Below are positions 23,801 to 35,599 of a DNA stretch of 64,000 bases, piece after piece (position 1 is the stretch's first letter; every line of letters begins with the position of its first letter). The notes beneath the pieces are model-generated. The model was not told the DNA's origin. It searched no databases and saw only the letters and a list, made by a program, of their open reading frames with translations. The DNA comes from Gnetum montanum (taxonomy: Eukaryota; Streptophyta; Gnetopsida; Gnetales; Gnetaceae): NCBI GenBank assembly GCA_015680685.1, contig MNCI01018059.1, positions 847,472 to 911,471 of the forward strand. Reading direction: 5' to 3'. A program made the translations under genes and the position numbers.

Positions 23801-24340
23801 ATGCAAATATAGATACTCCCATCTTTCTTAGGGACTACCACTATGTTGGACACCCATTCTGTGTAATCGATGGCCCTAATGAAACTAGCTTGATAAAGCT
23901 TTGAGATCTCATCACGAACTACCATGGCTAAATCAAGTCTAATCTTGTGCACATTTTTCTTAACTGGTCTAATGCTAGGTTCCAATATGATGTTGTTCTA
24001 TACTAATCATGGATCTAGGCTTGGCATATCTTCATATGATCAAGCAAAGACCCTAATGTTGCCTTGTGGGATCATGGTGATGTTTTGAGCCTATTGAGGT
24101 TCTGGTGAGAAACTTAGTATAAAGGTTTTCTCCCCACCACCATGTGTTATGACAAGAACCTAAACTAGAGAGTCTTCAGTTATGTCAACCACCTCTAAGT
24201 CAAGAGTTTTGACTATGATTTTAGATCATTTTAGAAGTTTCTCTATCAAGGTTACATGGTCAACAAGATTCTCAGGCTTAAGATCTAGGTAATCAAGGTC
24301 AACACACCATTCAACATCACCATGAGGCCCACTTAAACTT
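20885..24340 (-). pseudogene. pol: Tat-like pol: RT, two RNase H domains, integrase
   Basis: Polyprotein for reverse transcription and integration, read right to left. RT spans about 24060-23130, with VSNIVVVPKKDG and the catalytic YIDD at 23508-23497. The connection/first RNase H (about 23010-22790) ends KWRHYLFKSQVNVICKD and has lost catalytic residues. A second RNase H (about 22650-22260; FDRAST, FxxTNNIVEYKGL, HLQPYYDLGKQLLQQF) follows. Next comes a linker, then integrase: TKWVQAIPL, DNGPQFS near 21545, QANEHVEEINKAI near 21420 and a C-terminal part ending near 20885 (LKPCYM). Two RNase H domains in tandem are diagnostic of the Tat/Ogre lineage. There are many in-frame stops; it is dead. 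Confidence 0.8.
23497..23508 (-). other. RT catalytic motif YIDD (Tat-like pol)
   Basis: Codons TAC ATA GAT GAT on the minus strand encode the metal-binding YxDD box, followed by IVIKS. Intact despite the surrounding damage. Confidence 0.85.
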
Positions 24341-25020
24341 AAAGGTAGAATGATCTACTTCCAAGTACTCATACTTCGATCCTACATGTCAACCAAAAGC
24401 ATATTTAGTCGCACCTAGGTAAAAGTACATAAACAATGCTATAAAATGCTAAAATTTTGCAAATACGTGCTAATCTAATGCAAACAAGGTCATCCAAGGA
24501 TATCAATTTGTGAAGGACAAGTTAGCAAAGTACAATAGAGCTCAAATAAAGCTCAATAAATGGTAAGTATGAGAAATAAGGCTACAAATGATTGACAAGG
24601 ATATAATTATGCTAGTTTAAGGCCATAGCAGGCCATGATGCCAATTTAAGGCCATAGCGGATCATGGTCACATGGTATCAAATGGTGGTTAGGGAAGGTC
24701 AAACCCTACTATTTAATACCATTCAAAGGTTAAACAAAGGAAAATAAGGTTATAATAAGGCAAATAAAAATAATATAAGGCTACACAAAGACCACCAAAA
24801 GATCAAAAATGTTGACAATGTAATACTAGGTCAAACAAAAGTTAAAGAATCATTTAATAAGGTAAAAATCAAGTAAAAAGGTTACATATGGTGAAATTTG
24901 GCTAATATAGGTCAAAAAGGGTTAGGTTTTGATAATTTTAGATCTTAGCAAGCCATGATTTAGGACTACAAGGCTATTAGATGAGCTTTGGTGTTAGTTA
25001 TGTCTATTTGCACATGAAAA
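24341..25020 (-). other. Spacer upstream of Tat-like RT with GGCC repeats
   Basis: No frame. Near 24615-24680 the words TTTAAGGCCATAGCAGGCCATGATG and CAATTTAAGGCCATAGCGG repeat the element-specific GGCC motif found beside protease in the other copies. The rest is A-rich with many AAGGTCAAA words. Confidence 0.5.
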
Positions 25021-28000
25021 TTAAGAGTTTTGAAGCTTCCATGCTAGGCCTCCCCTATTTCCATGCTAGCTAGCATGGAAGAAGGGACCCTTAGTGTGGA
25101 GACTAGGAAAAGAAGGTTTTGAAACATCTAGAGGTACAAAATTAAGGTCCCAAGATCTCCCTAAGGCAACATAGGGCCAAATCTATCAAAATTAGGCACT
25201 CTAGAGGTTTATAAGGGCCAAAAAGTAGGTTTTGTACTCTTCCCCCTAGTTTCCATGTTGTCCAACATGGAAGAGAGGGGCTTTAGCATTGAGAATAAAA
25301 ATCTTATCAAAATAAGATCAAACAAGGTCAAATTAATAGCTAAAGCCTAGATTAGAACTTGTAAATCCTCTAGCTTCCTTTTGAGGTAGTTTGAGTTGGT
25401 TTTGGGTGTTAAAATATGTTGAAATGGCTGCCCCCTTTTTTCCACACTAAGCATAGTATCCTCCTCATGGAAAAATGGAGGAACACTTTTTTCATTCTTT
25501 AGGATGGTTTAAGAGTACATCGAATAGGTTTCTAGGCTCCTAGGATTGTAAATCATGATTTTGTAAGCTTCTAGTTAATTTTGGATACGTTTGGAGGTTA
25601 CTCAAGGGAATCTAATGTCTCATCCACCTATTTGATTGCTAAGGAAGTTACTCAAGCATGGAAGATTTGGGAAATGCATTTTAGAGGTTAAAATAAGATC
25701 AAACAAGAAAAAACGTTAAGACTATGAGGTCCTAACCTTCTCTGACATAGATCTTTAACTTCTAGGAGTGTCATATTGCCACAAAATGTGAAAAGGAAGC
25801 CTTTCCCCACTATTTCCATGCTACTCGACATGGAAGGAATCCTCTCCAGCATGGATGGAGTAAGAATTCCATATCTAGACCAATTCAAGTCTCAATCAAC
25901 TATGCATGTCATGTCCTAAAGTCACTAGGATTAAAAGCTAAGGTTTTAGATCAAAATTTGGTAGTTTTAAATATTTCTAAGTGTTTTTTGAACTTCCCCA
26001 TTTTTTCCACATTGGGAATGGGGGGGGTGCAACATGGAAGACTAGGGGGAACCATTTTCTAATCATTTTGCACTAGTTTCCTAAGGTTTAAATGCTCTAG
26101 TAAGTGTCAACAAGGTTCTAAAGTGCATGCAAGGTTATTTGATGTCATTTTGAGGTGTTTATGAGCCCCAAATTAGTCCCCTCACAGTCTCCACGCTGGC
26201 CGGCATGGAGTAGAGGGATCTCAACATGGAAGAATCACAAATCTATGATCTAGGATAGTTTTAGCTTCAATCAATCATTCATGTATGCTTCTAGGATTGC
26301 TAGAGTTTAGGACTAAGGTTTAGGATCAAAACTAGTTAGTTATGAGTTTTTCTAGATGGTTTTTAAGATTCCCCCTTTTTCCCATGTTGAGGATAATATG
26401 CTCAACATGGAAGACTAGAGGAAGTAGCTTCTTGATCATTTGTGATCACTTTTGTAGGGTTTGAGGGCTCTAGAAGGTGTGAAACGGGTCTTAAGACTCA
26501 TGCAAAGCTATAGCTTGTTTGCTTGAGGTGTTTAAAGGTCATTTTGGAATCGCCCAAAAGTTTTCCTCTTTCTTCCATGCAAGCCAGCATGGAAGATGGA
26601 TATCTCAGTGTGGAGGAACTAGGGATATTTTCTTTTTGTTAATTTCTACTAGTTTTTCCTATGCATGTATATCCACAGGGTTACTAGTATTAACTATTGA
26701 TTCCTAGGATCTATGAGAGGGTTTTTAAGCTTCCCCCCTTTTCATCCACACTAGGGCTAGGACAATTGGTGTGAATGAGGTCCTCCTAAGCATGGAGAAC
26801 CCAAGGGAGGAAAGTTTTAATCATTTTAGATAACTTCTAAAATTCTAGTGGCTTTTGGAAGGTTTGGGTTACTTTTGGAAGTCAAACTATATACAAACTT
26901 CAATAGTTTTGGCTTCCCCCCTTCCATCCATGTTGAGACTAGAATGCTTAGTGTGGAGGGGGTCATCCCCAACATAGAAGAACCTTAGGAGTTTGATTTT
27001 TGTTGATTTTTGACATTCTATTAGCTTCCAAAGATACTATTAAGGTTTTGGTGTTAGTCCAAGGTAATCTAATGTTGTTTTCATTTTTTTGGGATTCACC
27101 ACTAGTCTTCTTAGCTTCATCCTCCTAGTTTCCATGTTGGGCAGCATGAAAGAGGTCTCCCCCAACATGGAAGAACCATGAAAGTCATATCTAGGCTAGT
27201 TTGACACCTAATTGACCATGCATGTTAGCCTCTAGGGTTGTTGGTGTGAATAGTCAATACTAGGTGTCAAGATCTAGTAGTTTGGAGGCTACTAGATGCC
27301 TCATGCAATCTACCCCTTCTTCCATGTTGGGCATGATGGCCCCATAATTGATGAGAGGGGGATGGTAATTTTGTGCCATCCTTGACTACTTTTGAGGTTT
27401 TTGAAAGCTATAGAGGATTTTGATGGGTCTAAGGATCATCAAGCTTTGAGGAATGGCTACTAGGTCATTTTTTGGCTTACCCACACTCATCCATGATGGG
27501 GATGAGATGCTTAGTGTGGATGAAGCCTTCCCCAATGTGTAACTACCAAATCCCAAGGTTTCAACCAGATTCAACTAGGTTTGGTGAGGTTCCAAGGCTA
27601 CCAAAGGTGCTTGGAGTGATTCTAGGTCATGTGGGCCCACTTCCATGATTACACTTGGACTAGATGGTTGTCGGGAACTAAGAATGGATGTTACCCCCAT
27701 TCTTTCATGCTAGAAAGCATTGCCTTAGCATGGAAACCCATGTTGTGTAGTTTTGTCCATGTCCTATTCCTATTTGGAACCCAAGGCTAAAAAAGATAGG
27801 TTTTGATTACTAAAAATGGAAAAATAGTTATGTTTTACTATTTTTAGGTAGTGGGAGGCATGTTTCCACACTAGGCATGAAATCCCTAGCATGGATGCAT
27901 GGTAGCTAAGATTGAAATATTGTTCTAATTATCAAAAGTGGCTAAAACTTTCCATTGATGGAATTTTTTAGTCAAAGTGAGCGTATGATGGGGTCCACTA

Positions 28001-28048
28001 CTCAAAATTTTAAAATTTTAACTTAACTCCTACCAATCTCAGCATGGA
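25021..28048. repeat. Degenerate 187 bp tandem array with inverted repeats
   Basis: About seventeen units, each marked by an inverted repeat built on TTCCATGCTG/CAGCATGGAA. Marker positions: 25059, 25251, 25441, about 25621, 25814, 26006, 26189, 26382, 26573, 26745, 26927, 27130, 27320, 27489, 27704, 27865 and 28041. Spacing is 161-215 bp, mean about 187 bp. Some markers are perfect: 25059-25080 is a 22 bp palindrome, and 26382-26410 has 10 bp arms CCATGTTGAG/CTCAACATGG. Between markers, sequence is conserved only in words such as CACTAGTTTCC, CATGCAAGG, and GATCTAGGATAGTTT. Some neighbouring units look like two alternating types, suggesting a double unit of about 375 bp. No coding potential. 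Confidence 0.8.
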
Positions 28049-28070
28049 NNNNCCCCCCCCCCCCCCCCCC
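28049..28070. other. Four N followed by an 18-base C run
   Basis: Undetermined bases at 28049-28052, then eighteen C. It sits exactly at the right end of the hairpin array, so it probably marks a difficult or misassembled join rather than a natural sequence. Confidence 0.8.
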
Positions 28071-28880
28071 ACCTACACTTCAATGCACTAGGATTTATGG
28101 TGCATTAAATGAGCAACTGGGGTTTAGAGGCAAGCATTTAGGTTTTGGTGGGATTTTTATTATCAAATTTTGTAAGTTTCAATCACAATCTTCATTTTGG
28201 AAAATAGCACATTGGAGGAGAGCTTAGGTAGAGATTTCTTATTGTATGGAGCACCAATATTCAATCTGGAAGTCTTCCATTTTCCTTGCAACTAGCATTA
28301 AACCTCTATTCTTCCAAGATTCCAACCATTCCCAACATTAAGCCTACCATGACATCTAAACAGTGTGGAGGGAAGAGACAAATTATAAGGATTAAAAAGG
28401 AAAATTATTAGGCAAGGAATTTTTTAGGATTTTTGAGGCCTATCTCAATCCAATCTTTAGCCATTACTACTCCTAGGTAGGTAGTTGTACCCATTTTTCT
28501 TGCTTTCATTTCTAGCTATTTTTTTTCTTACCATGTGTGGAGCCATTTTCTTCATATCTATGTTGATAAATAGGGTAAAATGAAATTCTAACAAAATTAT
28601 CACTCTTATTTTAATCATTTCTATTCAAACCTATGGTTTTTTCATTTTTTTGGCATTGGTAGATTTGGTTTTAAAATCAGGCTTACTATTTTCATGCTTT
28701 TTTCCAAAATTTGGGAGTAGGATTGTTTTTCTCAAATCTAGGTGAAAAGATTCATTATAATTAAATTTTTTTAAAAAAACTCCTATCCCATTTTTTTTGT
28801 GTTTTCTAATGTGTATGATTTATTTTGGTTGTTTGGCTATTTTTCATGGCTATCTCAAATTAGGTTTTATAGATTTTAAT
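28071..28880. other. AT-rich non-coding region
   Basis: No frame I would support. It contains T-rich stretches and words like those in the tandem units to the right (TTTTTCCAAAATTTGGGAG, CTCAAATCTAGGTG), so it may be a further decayed part of the same array. Confidence 0.4.
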
Positions 28881-29640
28881 CTTTTTGGTGATTTTTGCAT
28901 GGAAAAGGAAAGCAACATTGTGTACTTTTTCATAAGAAAATGGATGCATATTTTTAAACTTTTATGCTATGGGTTTGTAGCCCTACATGTATTCTTTCCA
29001 ATGGCTATTTTCTCATTCAATTTGGCTTTGAAAATATTAAGTTATGATTGTTTTCCTAAGGTTGTGTAGTCAGGTATTTTATGCCATTTTTAGATGTTCA
29101 TGTAAATTCATGAATTTTTTCTAAGTAAACAGAAAGAATTTTTGGTTTTTTTGGTTATTTTTTGATAGGTCTTGGCTTCATATTTTCAATGGAGGTGGAA
29201 TCCCTCTGATTGAATTTGAAACAAATTTTTAATGAATTTTTTATTAAGCCTATATCAAAAGGAGGTTTGTGCCATTTTTAGATTTTTGTTTAAATTGGTG
29301 AATTTTTTCTGAAACAATGGCAAGGGGTTATAAATTTTTTAAGAATTTATGTGTAGGTCTTGATTGAGCCTTTCAAATGGTGGTGGAACCACTCCATTTG
29401 GAACTCAAATGAATTTTAGCACATTTTTTACCAACCCTGCATAAAAGTGGGTTAATGGTGATGACTACAGTTTTTTTTTTTTTTTTTATGCTAGATTTTT
29501 CTATGTTTCATGTAAAACATTTTATGTATCTATAGTTGTAATGATCATGGCTACAAAGCTTCTGATTTCCAAATTACTTCCATGGTGGAATCACTAAAAT
29601 CAGACCTTATATGAATTTTTTGGCTAAATTGTGTGAATAA
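28881..29640. repeat. Second tandem array, period about 188 bp
   Basis: Three to four diverged units. GCCATTTTTAGAT occurs at 29083 and 29271 (188 bp apart). TTTCAATGGAGGTGGAATCC at 29184 corresponds to TTTCAAATGGTGGTGGAACC at 29371 (187 bp) and to TTCCATGGTGGAATC near 29578; the last interval is lengthened by a T run at 29471-29487. The period equals that of the hairpin array to the left. Confidence 0.65.
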
Positions 29641-30060
29641 GGTTAAATCTTGATTGTAGTACTTTACCCCTTTGGGGATGGATGTGATTGACATGTGTAG
29701 AGATTTTTCTTGTCAACTCTCATGACTTTGGAGATTGCTAAATATGTAAATCTTATGTTTTAAATTTTTTTTAAGAAAAGTAAATGCTTTTACTATTTTT
29801 TAACAAGTTTTTACTATGGCTATTTTTTTCTAAGTTTTAATGCTTTTTCTCACTTTATGCATGGTTTAAACTAAATCTTAATTATGCTTATGAAGCTTTG
29901 GCTATAATATTTTGGCTATGAAGTAAAATGCTATAAAAGGTTATAATAATGCTTTTTGTGGATTTTCTTAAGCAAACTTGAATAAACACCTTAGAGCTTT
30001 TTACAAGGGCTAATTTCACCCCCGAATAGGATGTTTTTTCAAACTTGTTAAGAAATTCTA
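29641..30060. other. AT-rich non-coding region
   Basis: No frames or repeats of note. Ends where the plus-strand C frame becomes recognisable. Confidence 0.4.
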
Positions 30061-31752
30061 ATTGGTCATAATGTTTTTGCTTTGGCCATGTAGGGTCTTC
30101 ATGAAGCCCATACTCATTATTATGGAGTTAGTGGGCATCTTATGCTATGTTGACCACCCCAAGGCCAACACCTAGCTCCCTAACATGCCTTTGGGGAAGG
30201 TATCATTATGGTTCTGACCTAGGGTAAGGGAATTTGTTACCTATATCCTACAGAATTTTAGTGTGATGCTATGGTCACACTTGTCCACTAATGTGGCTGG
30301 GGCCATAGTGGAGTCACTGATGCCTCGAGCATCTAACCTAATTTCTAGGTTTATTACAAACAATCTACCTCCTAAGACAATATGGAAAATAAAAAATGTG
30401 ATTAGCCCATGTTACCTTACAGAGATTTGGACCATGCCAAAGTATAGTTAATATAATGTTGAAAATAATTTAATGGTGGCACATAGAGCCCACACATTAT
30501 TCTAGAACCCACCCAGAACCATTTACCATCTACAAGGGTGAGTATGGTTATTGTAGTGTTTTTATGTTTTTTAGCTTTATTGGCTAAACTACCTTCCCTA
30601 ACTTCATTGGTTTTGTGAACTTCTTGTAGGTATAAGATCGGTGATCAAGGCTTGATCACTAATGATCAAACTTTGGTGGTGGCTCAAACTACCTTAGATG
30701 TATTTACAAAGGACCCCCAGATTATAACTGTTGTGAATGAAAAATTAAGAGGGGACATTGATGCATACACCAATATATTCAACCTTGTCTACAAGAAGTG
30801 TGTGTATGAAATGATGATACACAATTGGTGGATGGGATTCAAAAGCTCCTTGGATAAAACCCTAGAAACTGGTACATCTACTCAAACAACACCAAAGAAG
30901 AAGAAAAAAGGTAAACATAAAGGCTATAGCATCTAATGTTTTATGATTATGAAAATTCTAAGTATTCTATTGAACTTGCTTATGTTGATGCTAAATGTTG
31001 GTTGTTGCCTTGTAGGACCCTCCACCTCCATTGATGTCACCTTGTCACTTATTGGACATCATGATGATACCATCATCTTAAAGTTTGGTGAGGTGATACC
31101 AACATAAGAGTGGCTAAAGGGATAAGTGCTTGGGTACCTTCAAGCAAACATCTAGTATGGGAGCTTGGTTGATTTGTTTATGGTACCTATCCCTTCCATT
31201 CCCACTACAAAGATGCTTCACATCATCAACTCCTTCAATGAAAGGGTTTATCATCATAACACCATCATTTAAGGTGTGACAATTAACATGGACATTTATG
31301 AGTGTCTCGTTTGCAACTTGGTTGGTGTCCTTGCTGATGGGAAGGTTGCCACCAAACTAGTAAAGGAATTAAGCCATCATGAGGAAGTTTTGGAGTGGTT
31401 TGGTGCTAGCATTGGCCATTCCAGATTTTCCATGGAAAACTCCACAAACATTGATGTAATGGAATCATATCCTTTGTTCCAGTCTCATGTGTTGCCCAAA
31501 CTATTATTGCAAAAGAAGGAGATCAACATCATGCAGGGGTGGACCTTTAAGAAGGTCTTGATAAATGACACCAAGTTCAACTAGGTGGTTGCTTTGGTTT
31601 TTAGGCTTAAGGATGAGATCCTTGGACTCAATAGGGATACCTTTACCTTAATCCACATGCATTTTTCATTTTTGCTAAGTTACTTGAAGAGCTTTGTAGA
31701 GTTTTTGATGGTTGGAGGAATGGATGATGGATTGTCCAAGATCCAAGCTAAC
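30061..31752 (+). pseudogene. Unidentified protein frame C, first part
   Basis: I do not recognise this protein. It has coding-like character in patches: 30652-30936 (94 residues, ending in a Lys-rich KKKKKGKHKG tail) and 31276-31584 (102 residues, with WFGASIGHSRF and a hydrophobic, evenly mixed composition), with related frame between and after them up to GMDDGLSK near 31735. It is interrupted by stops of the usual transition type. Element B is inserted at 31752/31753, and the frame-like sequence resumes at 44832. It could be an accessory or antisense frame of the surrounding Tat-like element (whose protease and RT lie on the opposite strand on either side), or a separate plus-strand element or captured gene. 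Confidence 0.45.
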
Positions 31753-32637
31753 TGATAAGTGGTGGAGTAGTCCAATAGCCAACCATATGAGATACAATTG
31801 TTCACATGTAACCTAGTCAAATTCTGTAGATAAGACATGTGATTATGCTAGTAATTGGTTAAAGTTTGAGATAGTTTTCTTTTCACATGAATCTAGTATA
31901 ATCTATGTGTATAGTTTAGCTCTTAGTGAGGTGTATGATATATTGATGTTATTAGGCCATAACTCCTACCTATGATGGTAAAGTGTAAAAATAGTGCTAA
32001 GTCTAAGGAAAATGGTAAAACAATCTACTCTAGCCTAGAGTGATAAGCATTAGTTCCTAGCTAGTTGTACACGTCTTGGGCTCATGTAACCATTATTAGG
32101 ATTACCAAGTGAGTTTACTACTAAGCGAATCAAGTAAAACCACTACTAGGTTACTAAAAAATCACACGTAATGCTTGAAACCAGTTGTACTCATTCCACT
32201 TTACTAATGAACAAGGAAAGTAAAGTACTTAAAAATGTAACTAATTAAGCTAAGAAAATATTAAGAATTATGCTCAGTAAAACAATAAAGTTAAGGGGAT
32301 GTTATAATGATGAAAAGAAATCTTGATCTTTATTTCCATCATGAACTATGCCCAAGACACTAACCTTGAATAAAGACTTTGGACAACTACTCAACATCAC
32401 ACTGTGAGCATTTACTTTATTGCTAAACTATGAAAAAAAAACTACAAGAGTCTACCTACAGTTGGAATGATAGTTGTTTTTTGGACCATGCACCTAAGTG
32501 TCATATTTATAGGCCTACACATGTCTACAATATTGAATATTTAACATCGTAGCTTGTGCTCTAATATCGGGGATTTGATATTGCAGCTCTAATATCAATT
32601 GTTTGATATCATAGCCATGTAAAAAATCAATTTATCA
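31753..32637 (-). repeat. 3' LTR of element B
   Basis: On the minus strand it starts TGATAAATTG at 32637 and ends near CACTTATCA at 31753. It contains decayed GATATC words at 32530-32615, a TATA box (CTATAAATATG, about 32512-32502) and an AATAAAG near 32325. Collinear with 43944-44831. Confidence 0.85.
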
Positions 32638-32679
32638 TATCCCCAAGATTGACTAAAAACTTGTCCTCAAATTCAAACA
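32638..32679 (-). promoter_or_regulatory. Polypurine tract of element B
   Basis: On the minus strand, GAGGACAAGTTTTTAGTCAA then TCTTGGGGATA precedes the LTR. Equivalent to AGTCGTGGGGGTA in D and G but decayed. Confidence 0.7.
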
Positions 32680-32879
32680 AAATGAGGAAGGAGTTCCTTA
32701 CAAAAATTAAGAGGTAGATTTACATGACATTGACTACTATGTACATGACTCTTAAATACTATAGTGGTGTTTACAAAAGAAATAAGATACAACATGACAA
32801 CTTTACCAAAAAAAAAGTTGGTGAAGCTTGATGTACCCTTATGTAGTTCCTAATGGTGGTGATTCTTTCATTAGTTACT

Positions 32880-35560
32880 TCCCCTTGTCATTAGGTTTTT
32901 GAAATTTGTACCAGTTCAGAAGCACATGAAGTTTCTCCTCTTCCATTCTTAGATCATGCACTGTCCATGCTTGTTGTGTCATTTTTGATGGATTGAGTTC
33001 ATCCCATGAGCATGAAAACTATAGAAACATCTAATTTTCCTTAACATACCAAGCTACAAACTACCTCCTCTCCTCTTTGAATGCTCTGGCCTTTTCTTGT
33101 AGTTCATGGTAATCATTCAATCTTCTAGCTAGGTTTACTACTACATCTTTCTATCCTTGGGAGCTAGCCTTCATTGTTTCCAATTCAAAGTTTGCCACTT
33201 GGAGTTTCTGTAGAGCATCTTTATGACCCATAAACTCTTTTTCATATAGAGCATATGTGGCTATTGCTTAATATTCTATCTCATTCTTGGACCTTCCTAC
33301 TATTAACATGGCTAACTTAGCATAATAGAGGTTAGCTAACCCCATGTACTCTTTTAGGTCTTCAATTTGTAGGTCTTTATTTTTCACTTTTTCTTGGTGG
33401 AAAAAGGTGTAACTATCTAGAATGGGTTACCAATCAGGATTCTGTGCTAAAATAGAGTTGATTCTATCCTTTGCCATCTAGATATTTTTTTCATTGATTT
33501 TCTTGTACATGTCTACTTGATCACAGAAGTGTTCCTTGAGCCTTTTGTGTTTTTTTGCCTCATTTTTCCACATTCTTATTTCAATGGCTAACTTTTGTTA
33601 AATGGCACATATCTCCTCCATTAAGAAGGTTTGATTTTTTTGTGCAAGATGGCTCATGTCTTGGTTGACCTATACTAGTTATTTCCTTAATTAGTGGATG
33701 CTCTTGTACAAAATGTTTGTCTGCTTTTCCATAGTGGTCAACCTCATTTTATCAGCAGCAAGCTATTTATTTTCCTCTTGGACTATAGTATGTGCCTTGA
33801 CATGTGCATATGTTTATGCTTCAACGACTAAGGCATTCCATACCAGTTTCTCCTTCTTTGTTGACATCTATTTATTCTACTCAATCAGGCAATTCATTTG
33901 TTTAATTCTAAACTCCTCTATCTGTTCAGGTTTATTGAATTAAATTAGATCTCTTCATTCAGCTCTCAAGGTTGTGAGCTCTTCTTGTAATCTCAAAATT
34001 TCATTCCCTGCATGCTCTACCCTTGTCTCTAACATGACCATTTTTCCTTTGGTAGCAATGAGCTTAGACTGTATTCTAGTGACATCACTTGGAATGTCAA
34101 AGAGTATTATCATGAGTTTCCTAGCCTACAGTAGTCTATTAAGCACATCTTCATGATCAACAAGAGCCATCGAGGTTCTAGTTAACATTTGAACATCTCT
34201 AGCTCTAGTTAGATCTGTTGATGGCATAACAAGTATGTTGAAGCACTCTTTGATATGATCAGTGATCACTTCTACTACTCCCATTGCAACTTGGTGTTGC
34301 ATTACCACTACTATGACTTCCTCTACTATCTCAAGCATCACTTGGAATGATGCAATGCTCCTAGAGATATGTTGTGACCATTGGACCTCTCCTCCTGACT
34401 GTAGTGAAATTTTTCCACTTGCTAGATCTACTAAAACTATGGGCTAGATGGGACATTCAATAACTCTGTAAAGGTTGGCATCTTTCCTTATTCCTTAGTT
34501 GATGATTTCTGTAATCTATTATAAATGACTCATCAATGATCTATAATCTTGTGATGATAGTGATGGAACTTGTTGTTGTTGCTATTCTTGTTGTTGCTGC
34601 TATTACTCTTACTATTGTTGTTGCTTCTATTTTGCTCTTGCTCTTATTCTTGTTCTCATTGCTCTTCACCATGGTCTTTTATAAGTGGTGTTGATTTTAG
34701 TAATTTATCATATGAAGCATTTTTGGCTTACCTAGCAACATCATTGATGTATCCTAGGATTCCAGCTCTCTTGCATAGCTTTTTGATAAGGCAGGAAAAT
34801 GGAAGTATTGGCTTTCCTACCTTCCTTTCTTCAAACCATCTCTGAATATCCATAAAGTAGAGTTGTGTGGGGTTCGCATTATATTTTCCCATCAAGATCA
34901 CACTTCCTCTAGCTGCATAAGTGAATAGTTAGTTGAGTCCTTTTTCTAGGAACAAGTGATAGGTGTCAATTTTAAAGTAGATTCTTTCTTCCAAAGTTAT
35001 CTCATTATAGCCATTATCTTCTTTGCCATATGTCTATTTTAGCCATAGTCTTTTGGTTTCAGGACCTAATCAGCTAGATAGATGTGCTTCCCTTGCTCCT
35101 TCATTAGGTATGTTGAGTGCTTTAGCTATCACCTTGATTGAGAATGAGACTGAGATTCCTCCAATGTTAACAGTGGTCCCCTCTTCTTTGTTATCACAAA
35201 ACTAATAGGTTTTCCCATGGTATCATTCACCATTATGTGAAAGTATAGGCCATAGATGTGATGCTTCGAGTTGCATCCTTACTGCTTCAAGAACAAATTC
35301 CATGAATGGGTCAAAGTTCATTTCCATAATAACTATGGTCAGGATGGATCTCTCTTGAATAGCTTGAAGGTAGTCTTGTGGCAACGTGAGGTGCTGTCCT
35401 TAGACTTGTGGTTCCTCTACCTCTCCTTAGATCAATTGTCTTGTAGTAGGAGTCTCTTGATGAATGCTAAATGATTGAGCTTCCTACAACTTGTTTTTTG
35501 GTTCTTATCCTCTAGTTCAACCTCTACGTTGGCCTCTTTGTCATTTACTTGCATCTTGTG
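32880..35560 (-). pseudogene. Accessory 3' reading frame of element B
   Basis: Sense-strand frame between pol and the 3' LTR, homologous over its length to 1-2460. Shared blocks are WFEE (about 34840), VVVMQHQ (about 34300), DLTRARDVQML (about 34215) and FDIPSDV (about 34095). Order: a globular N-terminal part (35560-34680), a Gln-rich tract encoded by CAA/CAG repeats (34665-34568), a conserved middle (34500-34080) and a long heptad-rich coiled-coil tail (34080-32930). The best open piece is 34341-34126. Stops are frequent. No transmembrane segment or signal peptide is evident, so it is not an obvious envelope protein. The role is unknown; a structural or nucleic-acid-binding role would fit a coiled coil, but that is a guess. 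Confidence 0.7.
34568..34665 (-). repeat. Trinucleotide repeat encoding a Gln-rich tract
   Basis: Imperfect TTG/CTG repeats on the plus strand, read as CAA/CAG (Gln) on the coding minus strand. The corresponding linker in element A (about 680-735) is much shorter (NQQQEARP), so the tract expanded in B or contracted in A. Confidence 0.7.
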
Positions 35561-35599
35561 ATGGTCCTCTTTATGCTCCTCTCTTTAGGATCATTTGTA

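Noticed and set aside
25021-28048. CRISPR-like array because of regularly spaced palindromic repeats
   Set aside because: The genome is eukaryotic, the spacing is 187 bp and repeats are degenerate; it is a tandem array with internal inverted repeats.
28797-29069. 90-residue Phe/Cys-rich frame that looks like membrane helices
   Set aside because: T-rich DNA gives Phe and Leu by chance; it overlaps the start of the 188 bp array and has no parallel in other units.
34570-34845. Leu-rich 91-residue plus-strand frame resembling a membrane protein
   Set aside because: It is the complement of the Gln-coding CAA/CAG repeat in the minus-strand accessory frame of element B.
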